Source: Rhodospirillales bacterium
GTDB taxonomy: Bacteria > Pseudomonadota > Alphaproteobacteria > Rhodospirillales > JAPHTL01
Assembly: GCA_026193355.1 (NCBI GenBank)
Contig: JAPHTL010000113.1
Coordinates: 1-5,541, forward strand
Length of the DNA: 5,541 nucleotides
Reading direction: 5' to 3'
The translations under genes were made by a program, and so were the position numbers. Below are positions 1 to 5,302 of the stretch, in pieces. The notes beneath the pieces were generated by a model, which made no database searches, had not been told where the DNA came from, and was given only the letters and a program-made list of their open reading frames with translations. Position 1 is the first letter of the stretch. Every line of letters starts with the position of its first letter.

Positions 1-26
1 CGGGACGAACCACCACAGTCCGGCCC
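1..26 (-). ncRNA. Possible 5' fragment of 4.5S (SRP) RNA, cut by window edge
   Basis: Read on the minus strand, positions 12 to 1 give TGGTTCGTCCCG. From memory, the 5' strand of E. coli 4.5S RNA contains TGGTTCTCCCG, so this differs by one inserted G. A few bases upstream, CTGTGG also resembles the CTCTGTTGG start. The diagnostic apical motif (CAGGTCCGGAAGGAAGCAGCC-like) would lie outside the window to the left. Against it: there is no clear promoter to the right of position 26 on the minus strand, the match is only about 12 bases, and the same bases are part of the 17-60 hairpin. A low-confidence pointer only. Confidence 0.18.
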
Positions 27-98
27 TGTGCCGCGCCCCTCAGGGGGCCGACACGGGACTGGAAGGTGGCCGGAAGGAAGGTGTTGCTTCCACGAGCT

Positions 99-116
99 TA
101 GGGCCCTCGGGCCCTA
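99..116. repeat. Perfect GC palindrome hairpin
   Basis: TAGGGCCC at 99-106 and GGGCCCTA at 109-116 are exact reverse complements with only TC between, so in RNA this would fold as a short hairpin closed by a CTCG-type loop. No T-run follows in either direction, so it is not a standard rho-independent terminator. It sits four bases before the larger stem at 120-188, as if part of the same folded unit. Confidence 0.6.
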
Positions 117-119
117 TCC

Positions 120-188
120 GGGGCGTCAGGATGTGCCGTGCGGGCGGTGCGCGTGCAGGTTTCCCAGGGCTTGCACACCTGACGCCCC
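120..188. repeat. 16-bp inverted repeat with competing inner hairpin
   Basis: GGGGCGTCAGG (120-130) pairs with CCTGACGCCCC (178-188), and after a single bulged A at 131 the helix continues with TGTGC (132-136) against GCACA (173-177). The enclosed 36 bases contain repeated GTGC units and a second possible helix, GTGCAGG (153-159) with CTTGCAC (170-176), which uses bases 173-176 of the outer stem, so the two folds exclude each other. No T-run follows on either strand. It lies 42 bp beyond the mch stop and could be part of the mch 3' end, a structured RNA, or a protein-binding palindrome. Confidence 0.6.
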
Positions 189-230
189 ACCCATGTCCGC
201 ACCACTTCCAAACCTGCTATCCCCGACCCG

Positions 231-1286
231 TTATCCCCTGCGGGGCATCAGGACCGTGTAGTCGAAATCGAGCACGACCGACGGATCGTATTTTCCGTCA
301 TCGCCCTTGTAGGGGAAATCCGCTGCCGGACGATTTTTCACCGCGACCGTGCGCAAACGAATCGCGCCGACATCCTTGCGACCGCTCACCTCCCTGGAGC
401 CGAGAACCTCGGACCAGGCGTAGACCGTGTCGCCCGCAAACGTCGGGTTGGCGTGGGTGCCGCCGTTGATCGTAACCAGCTTGAAGGCATTGCCCAGACC
501 ATTGAACGAGAGGCCGCGGGCCAGGCTGATGATATGGCCACCATAGATCAGGCGGCGTTTGAACCGTCCTGCATCCGCAACGAACTGGTCGAAGTGCACC
601 TTCGCCGTATTCTGGTAAAGGCGGGTCGCGATCTGGTGTTCGGCCTCTTCGATGGTCATGCCGTCAACGTGGTCGATCCTTTCGCCGACCTCGTAGTCAT
701 CCCACGTATGGCTGCTTCCGGCCAAACCAAAGTCGTACGCGGTGCAATCGATGCTTTCGGGCGCGGTCAGTTCCAGCGAACCGGCATCGACATCCAGATC
801 CGGCACAACCGTTTCCGGCGCCGGCGCGGAAGGATCCTTCTTGTTGACCATGACCCAGCGTACATAGCCCAGAACCGGCTCATCACGCTGGTTCAGGCCG
901 ACGGTATGGACCCATACGACGCCTGTTTTCCCATTCGAGTTTTCCTTCAGCCCGATCACCTTGGAAACAGCGCGAAGCGTATCGCCGGGATAGACGGGGT
1001 TAGCGAATTCCCCCATCGCATAGCCGAGATTGGCCACCGCGTTGAGCGAGATATCGGGAACCGTTTTGCCAAACACCACATGAAAGACCAGAAGGTCGTC
1101 CACAGGGGCGGCCTCGAACCCCATATCCATGGCGAAGGTATCGGCGGAATTGACCGGAAAGCGCATGCCATAAAGCGACGTATAGAGTGATACGTCGCCC
1201 TCCGTCACGGTGCGGGGCGTCGCATGTTCGATTTCCTGGCCAAGCCGGAAGTCCTCAAAAAAAATGCCTGGGTTGGTTTTATTCAT
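231..1286 (-). CDS. mch: Mesaconyl-CoA hydratase (beta-methylmalyl-CoA dehydratase), MaoC-like
   Basis: Interconverts mesaconyl-C1-CoA and beta-methylmalyl-CoA in the cytoplasm, a late step of the ethylmalonyl-CoA pathway that many Rhodobacterales use instead of the glyoxylate shunt to assimilate acetyl-CoA. The 351 residues form a double hotdog: the N-terminal MaoC-like half (about 8-150, with TPRTVTEGD at 23-31 and APVDDLLVFH at 60-69) and the C-terminal half (about 195-345). YQNTAKVH (224-231) corresponds to the hydratase-2 motif, His231 being the likely catalytic histidine, and YGGHIISL (248-255) follows. The sequence strongly resembles Rhodobacter Mch, which is of similar length. The start was chosen because GAGGAAGG (1291-1298) lies just upstream of ATG at 1286; the longer open frame to 1448 would overlap pdxY and its N-terminus is not family-like. 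The usual partners (ccr, mcl1, mcd) are not in this window. The alternative is another MaoC-family hydratase. Confidence 0.9.
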   Translation of the reverse strand: MNKTNPGIFFEDFRLGQEIEHATPRTVTEGDVSLYTSLYGMRFPVNSADTFAMDMGFEAAPVDDLLVFHVVFGKTVPDISLNAVANLGYAMGEFANPVYPGDTLRAVSKVIGLKENSNGKTGVVWVHTVGLNQRDEPVLGYVRWVMVNKKDPSAPAPETVVPDLDVDAGSLELTAPESIDCTAYDFGLAGSSHTWDDYEVGERIDHVDGMTIEEAEHQIATRLYQNTAKVHFDQFVADAGRFKRRLIYGGHIISLARGLSFNGLGNAFKLVTINGGTHANPTFAGDTVYAWSEVLGSREVSGRKDVGAIRLRTVAVKNRPAADFPYKGDDGKYDPSVVLDFDYTVLMPRRG

Positions 1287-1440
1287 GTTTCCTTCCTCGG
1301 GGTGGCCTCTGGATCGCCCGTAGGGTGATGGGCGCGCAAGCCGATTTTTTTGCATCTGCGAAAAGCTACAATCGCCGCTACGCCTGTGGCAAGGTTTGAA
1401 GACCGTCTTGCGCAAACAAAACGACATCAGGAACCCCGCC
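1287..1440. promoter_or_regulatory. Divergent mch/pdxY promoter region with central inverted repeat
   Basis: These 154 bases separate two divergent starts and must hold both promoters. The AT-rich centre (1344-1372) is the only plausible place. For pdxY, TACAAT at 1367-1372 is a good -10 but has no clear -35 (ATTTTT at 1344-1349 with a 17-base gap). For mch, the same bases read the other way give TTGTAG (1371-1366) and AAAAAT (1349-1344), 16 apart. The two promoters would therefore overlap face to face. An imperfect palindrome, TTTTTGC (1347-1353), ATCT, GCGAAAA (1358-1364), sits exactly between these elements and could be an operator. The promoter calls are weak. Confidence 0.3.
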
Positions 1441-2301
1441 ATGTCCATCCTGTCCGTTCAATCCTCGGTATCCTACGGGCATGTCGGCAATGCGGCTGCG
1501 GTATTCCCCCTGCAACGGCTGGGTTTTGAGGTCTGGCCCGTCGATACGGTGCTCTACAGCAATCATCCGGGTTACGGCGCGTTCGAGGGTGTGCAGCGTT
1601 CGGCGGACGAGATCGCCGCCCTCATCCGCGGCATTGCGGCGCGCGGTGCGCTCGGGGAATGTCAGGCCGTTTTAAGCGGTTATCTGGGGAAACGCGAAAC
1701 CGGCATGGCGGTGGCCGAAGCGGTGCGCATGGTGCGTGAAGCAAACCCCGATTCCGTCTACTGCTGCGATCCGGTAATGGGAGACACGGCGGAAGGGCTT
1801 TATGTTTCAGACGATATTCCTGCCCTTTTTCGCGATCACCTCATCCCTATGGCCGAGATCGTCACCCCGAACGCCTTTGAGCTGACGGAGCTGACCGGCC
1901 TTTCCACGGCCAGCGTCACGCAGGTCCGCGCGGCGGCCGGAGCATTGGTCGAAAGGGGGGTGTCCGTGGTGGTGGTGACGTCGCTTTGTTTCTGCAAACG
2001 GCCCGAGGACTGCACCACCATCGAAACCATGGCGATAACGCGCAACAGCGCATGGCGTGTCGTCACCCCGCGGCTTGATCTTCGCGCCAAAGGAGCGGGC
2101 GATGCGCTTGCCGCCCTGTTCCTTGGCCACTACCTGCTGGGTGGAAAAGATGCAAGGACCGCCCTGTCGAAGGCCTGCTCCGGCCTTTACGGGGTGATTG
2201 AGGCGACGGTGGAGGCAAAAGGGCGCGAATTGCACCTTGTCGCAGCGCAGGATCAGATGACGTCCCCGTCCCGGTCCTTTCCCGCCGAACTTGTTCTCTG
2301 A
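1441..2301 (+). CDS. pdxY: Pyridoxal kinase PdxY
   Basis: Phosphorylates pyridoxal with ATP to make pyridoxal 5'-phosphate in vitamin B6 salvage; a cytoplasmic ribokinase-fold enzyme. The 286 residues match the E. coli PdxY length (287). Visible motifs: SSVSYGHVGN (8-17) at the substrate pocket, SGYLG (79-83), CDPVMGD (109-115), TPNAFEL (142-148) and the anion-hole/catalytic GAGD (218-221, Asp221 as base). The C-terminal VAAQD (267-271) is also PdxY-like. The start at 1441 was chosen because the homologous N-terminus begins there and AGGA (1429-1432) stands 8 bases upstream; an in-frame ATG at 1396 would add 15 unrelated residues. Oddities: the residue aligned with E. coli Cys122 (reported to hold pyridoxal covalently) is Leu120, and a cysteine cluster C-x-C-x5-C occupies 183-191. 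Transcribed alone; convergent with asd. Confidence 0.93.
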   Translation: MSILSVQSSVSYGHVGNAAAVFPLQRLGFEVWPVDTVLYSNHPGYGAFEGVQRSADEIAALIRGIAARGALGECQAVLSGYLGKRETGMAVAEAVRMVREANPDSVYCCDPVMGDTAEGLYVSDDIPALFRDHLIPMAEIVTPNAFELTELTGLSTASVTQVRAAAGALVERGVSVVVVTSLCFCKRPEDCTTIETMAITRNSAWRVVTPRLDLRAKGAGDALAALFLGHYLLGGKDARTALSKACSGLYGVIEATVEAKGRELHLVAAQDQMTSPSRSFPAELVL

Positions 2302-2305
2302 ACCG

Positions 2306-2330
2306 AAAAAGGCGGCGCTTTCGCGCCGCC
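2306..2330 (-). terminator. Rho-independent terminator of asd
   Basis: A perfect 8-bp stem, GGCGGCGC (2311-2318) and GCGCCGCC (2323-2330), encloses a TTTC loop. On the minus strand it is followed immediately by five T (2310-2306), the classic layout, 40 bases after the asd stop. In the plus direction only a poor CCTTCC tract follows, so it is at best a weak terminator for pdxY, whose stop is 9 bases before the stem. Confidence 0.85.
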
Positions 2331-2370
2331 CCTTCCCGGTTTCCAGCCTGCGAACAGGCCGGACCTGTCT

Positions 2371-3396
2371 CTATTTTTCCAGATAATCGCGGATCAGCAC
2401 CTCGGCGATCTGCACGGTGTTCAGGGCCGCGCCCTTGCGCAGATTGTCCGAAACGCACCAGAAGCTGAGCCCGTTGTCCACCGAATGATCACGGCGCAGG
2501 CGGCTGACGTAAACCGCGTCCTCGCCCGCACATTCGGCCTGTGTGACATAGCCCTCATCCTCGCGATGGTCGATCACGACAACGCCCTCGGCCTCGCGCA
2601 GGATTTCCCGCGCCCGGTCCACATCGATGGGTTCATCGGTCTCGATGTTCACGTATTCAGCGTGGCCGACGAATACGGGAACCCGCGCGCAGTTGGCATG
2701 AACCTGGATGGTGGGATCGAGAATCTTCTGCGTCTCGACAGCCATCTTCCATTCTTCCTTGGTGGCCCCGTCGTCCATGAACTTGTCGATATGCGGGATC
2801 ACGTTGAAGGCGATCTGCTTGGTGAATTTCTTCTGGTGGCTGCTCGCCGGCTCATTCATGTAGATGCCGCGCGTCTGGTTGAAAAGTTCATCCATCGCGT
2901 CCTTGCCGCCGCCCGATGTGGACTGATAGGTCGAAACCACCACACGCCTGATGTGGAAGGCGTCGTGAAGGGGCTTCAACGCCACCACCATCTGAATCGT
3001 CGAGCAGTTGGGATTGGCGATGATGTTCCGCGCGCGGTAATCCCCGATGGCTTCGGGGTTGACCTCCGGCACGACCAGCGGAATTTCAGGGTCCATGCGG
3101 AAATACGACGTGTTGTCGATGACCACCGCGCCAGCGGCGGCGGCCTTCGGCGCATATTCCGCCGAAACCGAGGCACCCGGCGAGGACAGGACGATGTCCA
3201 CACCTTCAAAATCGAAGGTCGCAAGATCCTTTACCTTCAGGCGCTTGTCGTCGCCATAGGCGACTTCCCTGCCGACCGAACGCGATGACGCCAGCGCGAT
3301 CACCTCATCGGCCGGAAAATTCCGCTCATGCATGATGTTCATGATCTCGCGCCCCACGTTCCCCGTGGCGCCCATTATCGCAACCTTGTAACCCAT
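2371..3396 (-). CDS. asd: Aspartate-semialdehyde dehydrogenase
   Basis: Catalyses NADPH-dependent reduction of L-4-aspartyl phosphate to aspartate 4-semialdehyde, the branch point to lysine/diaminopimelate, threonine and methionine; cytoplasmic. The 341 residues are full length for bacterial Asd. The N-terminal NADP-binding domain starts with MGATGNVGRE (8-17) and the SSRSVG cofactor loop (38-43). The catalytic nucleophile is Cys131 in NPNCST (128-133). The dimerisation domain carries YQSTSGGG (157-164) with the likely substrate-contacting Gln158, then ARVPVFVGHAE (237-247), where Arg238 and His245 fit the substrate-binding Arg and acid/base His. The start ATG at 3396 directly gives the dinucleotide fold and has GGAG (3406-3409) 9 bases upstream. 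Its leader is short: only about 54 bases separate the ATG from the strong terminator at 3451-3490, and I cannot see a good promoter in them. Confidence 0.96.
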   Translation of the reverse strand: MGYKVAIMGATGNVGREIMNIMHERNFPADEVIALASSRSVGREVAYGDDKRLKVKDLATFDFEGVDIVLSSPGASVSAEYAPKAAAAGAVVIDNTSYFRMDPEIPLVVPEVNPEAIGDYRARNIIANPNCSTIQMVVALKPLHDAFHIRRVVVSTYQSTSGGGKDAMDELFNQTRGIYMNEPASSHQKKFTKQIAFNVIPHIDKFMDDGATKEEWKMAVETQKILDPTIQVHANCARVPVFVGHAEYVNIETDEPIDVDRAREILREAEGVVVIDHREDEGYVTQAECAGEDAVYVSRLRRDHSVDNGLSFWCVSDNLRKGAALNTVQIAEVLIRDYLEK

Positions 3397-3415
3397 TTTC
3401 TTGCTCTCCAGTCTT

Positions 3416-3433
3416 GCGGCCCGCCCCGGCCGC
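3416..3433 (-). repeat. GC hairpin in the asd leader
   Basis: GCGGCC (3416-3421) and GGCCGC (3428-3433) are perfect inverted repeats around a six-base GC loop, placed 7 bases upstream of the asd ribosome site at 3406-3409. If asd is transcribed through here, this would be a stable leader hairpin. No family of amino-acid leader or riboswitch is recognised; it may be incidental in such GC-rich DNA. Confidence 0.3.
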
Positions 3434-3450
3434 GCGACACTTTCGCCGTT

Positions 3451-3490
3451 AAACGAAAGGCCCGCGGTCGGTTCCGCGGGCCCTTTCGTT
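3451..3490. terminator. Strong rho-independent terminator, active-looking in both directions
   Basis: AACGAAAGG-CCCGCGG (3452-3467) pairs with CCGCGGG-C-CCTTTCGTT (3474-3490) with one bulged C and a TCGGTT loop. Taking the GC core, the minus-strand transcript continues into TTTCGTTT (3458-3451) and the plus-strand transcript into CTTTCGTT. The only gene ending toward it is the small minus-strand gene whose stop is at 3514-3516, 24 bases away, so I assign it there. In the other direction it would insulate asd from antisense or read-through transcription. Confidence 0.85.
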
Positions 3491-3513
3491 GAAACATGTT
3501 CAGCCGGCCCGCA

Positions 3514-3636
3514 TCACTCCACGGTTTTGGTGGTCGTTTTCGGGGTGCTTGTCTTTCCGACGGCGCAAGCGCCAGCGCGGGACACTGATGCCCCGTCGAT
3601 GCGTATGCTGTTCAGGTTGTCGGCCATGCGGTTCAT
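3514..3636 (-). CDS. Small hypothetical protein, 40 residues
   Basis: I do not recognise this protein. The frame runs from ATG at 3636 to TGA at 3514 and encodes 40 residues beginning MNRMADNLNSIRID, with one cysteine (Cys24) and a Thr/Lys-rich tail (TSTPKTTTKTVE, 29-40). No signal peptide, transmembrane segment or coiled coil is visible; the protein is predicted to be polar and basic toward its end. Support comes from its surroundings: GAGGAAG (3641-3647) is an excellent ribosome site with 7 bases from GAGG to ATG, a fair sigma-70 promoter lies at 3665-3693, and a strong terminator follows 24 bases after the stop. A second ATG at codon 4 is too far from the ribosome site. Divergent from lrgA. 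Protein function is unknown; the transcript could also act as a small RNA. Confidence 0.6.
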   Translation of the reverse strand: MNRMADNLNSIRIDGASVSRAGACAVGKTSTPKTTTKTVE

Positions 3637-3664
3637 GGATCTTCCTCAACTCCGTCGGCGGCAA

Positions 3665-3693
3665 GAAATACAGCGCAACCGCCGGGAATTCAA
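3665..3693 (-). promoter_or_regulatory. Candidate sigma-70 promoter for the 40-residue gene
   Basis: On the minus strand TTGAAT (3693-3688) is followed after exactly 17 bases by TATTTC (3670-3665). Transcription would begin near 3658, giving a leader of about 22 bases that contains the GAGGAAG ribosome site. The -35 is good and the -10 moderate. Confidence 0.45.
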
Positions 3694-3725
3694 GGCCGAT
3701 ACGAGTTTTGACGCGAAAAGACCAC

Positions 3726-3754
3726 TTGGAACCGCCAGCGGGTGTCCGTACCCT
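3726..3754 (+). promoter_or_regulatory. Weak candidate promoter for lrgAB
   Basis: TTGGAA (3726-3731) and TACCCT (3749-3754) are 17 bases apart, with a start expected near 3761 and a leader of about 28 bases holding the GGAG ribosome site (3776-3779). The -10 is poor, so lrgAB may rely on an activator or on another sigma factor; no LytTR-type or LysR-type regulator gene lies in the window. Confidence 0.3.
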
Positions 3755-3788
3755 CATACCTTGGGGCGCAAAGACGGAGTAAACGGAA

Positions 3789-4151
3789 ATGGTCCTGAGA
3801 TACCTGACCCTTCTTCTGGTCTGCCAGCTTGCCGGCGAGGCCATCCGCATCGGCACCGGCCTTCCCATACCCGGCCCTGTGATCGGCATGGTGTTGCTGT
3901 TTGTCGGTCTTCTGGTCCGGCGCGGCGTCCCCGAAGGGCTGCAAACGACATCAGGCGGTATCCTGCAACACCTTTCCCTGCTGTTCGTTCCCGCAGGCGT
4001 CGGGGTCATGGTTCACCTGCCGTTGCTGGCCGATGAATGGGCCCCGATCGTCGCCTCGCTGATCCTCAGCACCGTTCTGACCATCGCGGTCACGGCGCTG
4101 GTGATGAAGGGCATGGGGCGGTTGACCCAGCGCGGGGAGGACAGGCCATGA
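3789..4151 (+). CDS. lrgA: CidA/LrgA family membrane protein
   Basis: A small inner-membrane protein of the CidA/LrgA (holin-like) family; with LrgB it has been linked to murein hydrolase control and, in several bacteria and plants, to transport of small organic acids such as pyruvate or glycolate. The 120 residues contain four hydrophobic segments at about 4-20, 29-44, 60-79 and 84-106, the normal family topology. Family signatures are PIPGPVIGMVLLF (26-38) and LSLLFVPAGVGVM (62-74), with Gln13 and Gly16 in the first helix. The start ATG at 3789 has GGAG 9 bases upstream. Its TGA overlaps the ATG of lrgB, so the two are translationally coupled. The symbol follows the family; cidA is an equally valid name. 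The transported substrate cannot be read from the sequence. Confidence 0.88.
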   Translation: MVLRYLTLLLVCQLAGEAIRIGTGLPIPGPVIGMVLLFVGLLVRRGVPEGLQTTSGGILQHLSLLFVPAGVGVMVHLPLLADEWAPIVASLILSTVLTIAVTALVMKGMGRLTQRGEDRP

Positions 4152-4867
4152 AACCCGAACTGACGGAAATCTGGGTCTATCTGTCGGCCAGTCCGCTTTC
4201 GGCCCTGACCATCACACTTGTCGCCTATCTGTCCGGCGACTGGCTGTACCGCAAGGCAGGCAAAAACCCCTTGCTCAACCCCGTCCTGATCGCCGTGCTG
4301 ATGCTGGTTGGTTTCCTGCTGCTTACCGATACGGCGTACTGGACCTATTTCGAAGGCGCGCAGTTCGTCCATTTCCTTCTTGGCCCCGCCACCGTCGCGC
4401 TGGCCGTGCCGCTGTACAACCACTTCACCCATGTGAAGCGTTCGGCCATTGCGGTTTTCACCTCCATCGTCGCCGGTTCGGCCACCGCCGCCATCAGCGC
4501 GGTGGGGATCGCCTGGGCGCTCGGCGCATCGAAGGAAACCCTGTTCTCGCTGGCGCCGAAATCGGTGACCACGCCCATCGCCATGGGCATCGCCGAACAG
4601 ATGGGCGGCCTGCCCTCATTGACCGCCGTACTGGTGATCCTGACCGGCATCATCGGCGCGGTGCTGGGCACGTGGACGCTGAACCTGCTTCGCATCAAGG
4701 ACTGGGCGGCGCGCGGGCTGGCGGTGGGCACGGCGTCCCACGGCATCGGCACGGCGCGCGCGTTCGAGGTCAACGACGTAGCCGGCGCCTTCTCGGGCCT
4801 CGCCATGGGCCTGAACGGACTGGCCACGGCGATCCTGCTGCCGTTGCTCTATCGTCTGATCTTCTAG
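4148..4867 (+). CDS. lrgB: LrgB/CidB family membrane protein
   Basis: Integral inner-membrane partner of LrgA in the two-component CidAB/LrgAB system, homologous to the C-terminal half of the plant chloroplast glycolate/glycerate transporter PLGG1. The 239 residues match the usual family length (about 230-240) and are almost entirely hydrophobic, with roughly seven to eight membrane segments. Conserved motifs: NPVLIAV (44-50), LGPATVALAVPLY (78-90), PKSVTTPIAM (137-146), GTASHGIGTARA (194-205) and GLAMGLNG (217-224); all are intact. The start at 4148 overlaps the lrgA stop as ATGA and has GGAGG (4136-4140) 7 bases upstream inside lrgA, so it should be translated efficiently. The in-frame ATG at 4037 would lie within lrgA and adds a non-family N-terminus. 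Convergent with the 108-residue gene. Confidence 0.93.
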   Translation: MKPELTEIWVYLSASPLSALTITLVAYLSGDWLYRKAGKNPLLNPVLIAVLMLVGFLLLTDTAYWTYFEGAQFVHFLLGPATVALAVPLYNHFTHVKRSAIAVFTSIVAGSATAAISAVGIAWALGASKETLFSLAPKSVTTPIAMGIAEQMGGLPSLTAVLVILTGIIGAVLGTWTLNLLRIKDWAARGLAVGTASHGIGTARAFEVNDVAGAFSGLAMGLNGLATAILLPLLYRLIF

Positions 4868-4872
4868 ATCAG
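4856..4872 (+). terminator. Weak hairpin at the lrgB stop
   Basis: CTGATCT (4856-4862) and AGATCAG (4866-4872) are perfect 7-base inverted repeats around TCT, overlapping the lrgB stop codon. The nearest T-run (4884-4887) is 11 bases beyond the stem, so this is a poor rho-independent terminator. It is the only candidate in the 48-base gap between lrgB and the convergent gene. Confidence 0.3.
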
Positions 4873-4915
4873 CCGATAAAGCATCTTTTCTGTACTTGTT
4901 CGAGCGAAGAATGCC

Positions 4916-5242
4916 CTAGCGGAGCTTGACGCGGGCGACGATGGCGCCAACCGTCGGGCCGTCGGCGATCAGGCGGTTGGTCCGGTCGTAGGCCCGCCAT
5001 TCACCCTCGGCGTGATAGATCGAAACCGTGTCGAAGCGACGATGCAGCAGGACGTATTCACCGTCCGCCTCCTTTTCCGTGATCGGCCTGATCTCGATAT
5101 TCCAGCCATGGACCTCGGCGGCCATGGCGAAATCATCGCGCTCACTGGCGGTAACGCGATGCGCCCGGCGGCTGTCGCCGCGAAGCCTTTTTCGCGCGCC
5201 CTCCAGATCGACAATATTCTTATCCGCGTTTTCACCCGCCAT
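4916..5242 (-). CDS. Hypothetical protein, 108 residues
   Basis: I do not recognise the family. The protein is soluble, with no signal peptide or membrane segment. The N-terminal 35 residues are polar and highly charged (ARKRLRGDSRRAHR at 16-29) and probably helical. Residues 40-108 look like a small alpha/beta domain with alternating strands, such as WNIEIRPI (47-54), EYVLLHRR (62-69) and VSIYHAEGEWRAYD (73-86), a strand pattern that could suit a small binding domain. The start is supported by AGGA 7 bases upstream of ATG 5242 and by a perfect TATAAT -10 at 5269-5274. It is flanked by terminators or a convergent gene, so it is probably monocistronic. It lies downstream of leuB on the same strand but separated by a terminator. 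Coding is supported by signals and sensible amino-acid composition; function is not inferred. Confidence 0.75.
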   Translation of the reverse strand: MAGENADKNIVDLEGARKRLRGDSRRAHRVTASERDDFAMAAEVHGWNIEIRPITEKEADGEYVLLHRRFDTVSIYHAEGEWRAYDRTNRLIADGPTVGAIVARVKLR

Positions 5243-5268
5243 GCTGCGGTCCTTTCCAGCCAGTCCAC

Positions 5269-5274
5269 ATTATA
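5269..5274 (-). promoter_or_regulatory. Consensus TATAAT -10 for the 108-residue gene
   Basis: The minus strand carries an exact TATAAT, rare in this GC-rich DNA, placed to start transcription near 5262 and give a leader of about 20 bases with an AGGA ribosome site. No matching -35 is present at 16-18 bases; TTGGAA is 21 bases away, so strength is uncertain. Confidence 0.5.
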
Positions 5275-5302
5275 TCTGGGAAGGACGGGAAGGTTTTCCA
5301 AC

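Larger units (their letters stand above)
1..230. other. Non-coding, structure-rich region left of mch
   Basis: I see no believable protein gene here. Open frames exist but encode Cys/Arg/Pro-rich strings typical of random GC-rich DNA, with no family resemblance. What the stretch does hold is inverted repeats: a compound hairpin at 17-60 (AGT/ACT, CCC/GGG, GTG/CAC and GCCCC/GGGGC arms), a small GGAAG/CTTCC hairpin at 76-91, a perfect TAGGGCCC/GGGCCCTA palindrome at 99-116, and a 16-bp stem at 120-188. None is followed by a T-run, so there is no classic terminator for mch. The density of stems suggests either a structured RNA gene or a 3' untranslated/termination region for mch. Identity unknown. 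Confidence 0.5.

Noticed and set aside
66..80. CCGGAAGGAAG at 70-80 matches the apical motif of SRP RNA
   Set aside because: The flanking bases do not give the required CAGG/AGCA symmetric loop or the closing helix, so this is not an SRP domain on the plus strand.
28..261. Plus-strand open frame of 77 codons at the left end
   Set aside because: Its product is a Cys/Arg/Pro-rich string with no family character, and the DNA is full of hairpins; it runs into the mch 3' end on the opposite strand.
453..1190. 245-codon plus-strand frame inside mch
   Set aside because: Antisense shadow of a clearly recognisable mch gene; no ribosome site and no family-like sequence.
1287..1448. N-terminal extension of mch by 54 residues to an ATG at 1448
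   Set aside because: The extension overlaps the pdxY start, is not family-like, and the ribosome site at 1291-1298 clearly serves ATG 1286.
2346..2359. GCCTG-CGAA-CAGGC hairpin just after the asd stop
   Set aside because: Only five base pairs and no T-run; the real terminator lies at 2306-2330.
2485..3288. 267-codon plus-strand frame inside asd
   Set aside because: Antisense shadow of asd caused by high GC third positions; asd has all its catalytic motifs.
3547..3573. GxxxxGKT (Walker A-like) pattern in the 40-residue protein, residues 22-29
   Set aside because: Matches by letters only; a 40-residue protein cannot hold a P-loop nucleotide-binding fold.
3500..4009. 169-codon minus-strand frame covering the lrgA promoter region
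   Set aside because: Mostly antisense to lrgA, Arg/Pro-rich and without a ribosome site; the shorter 3514-3636 frame in another register has much better signals.
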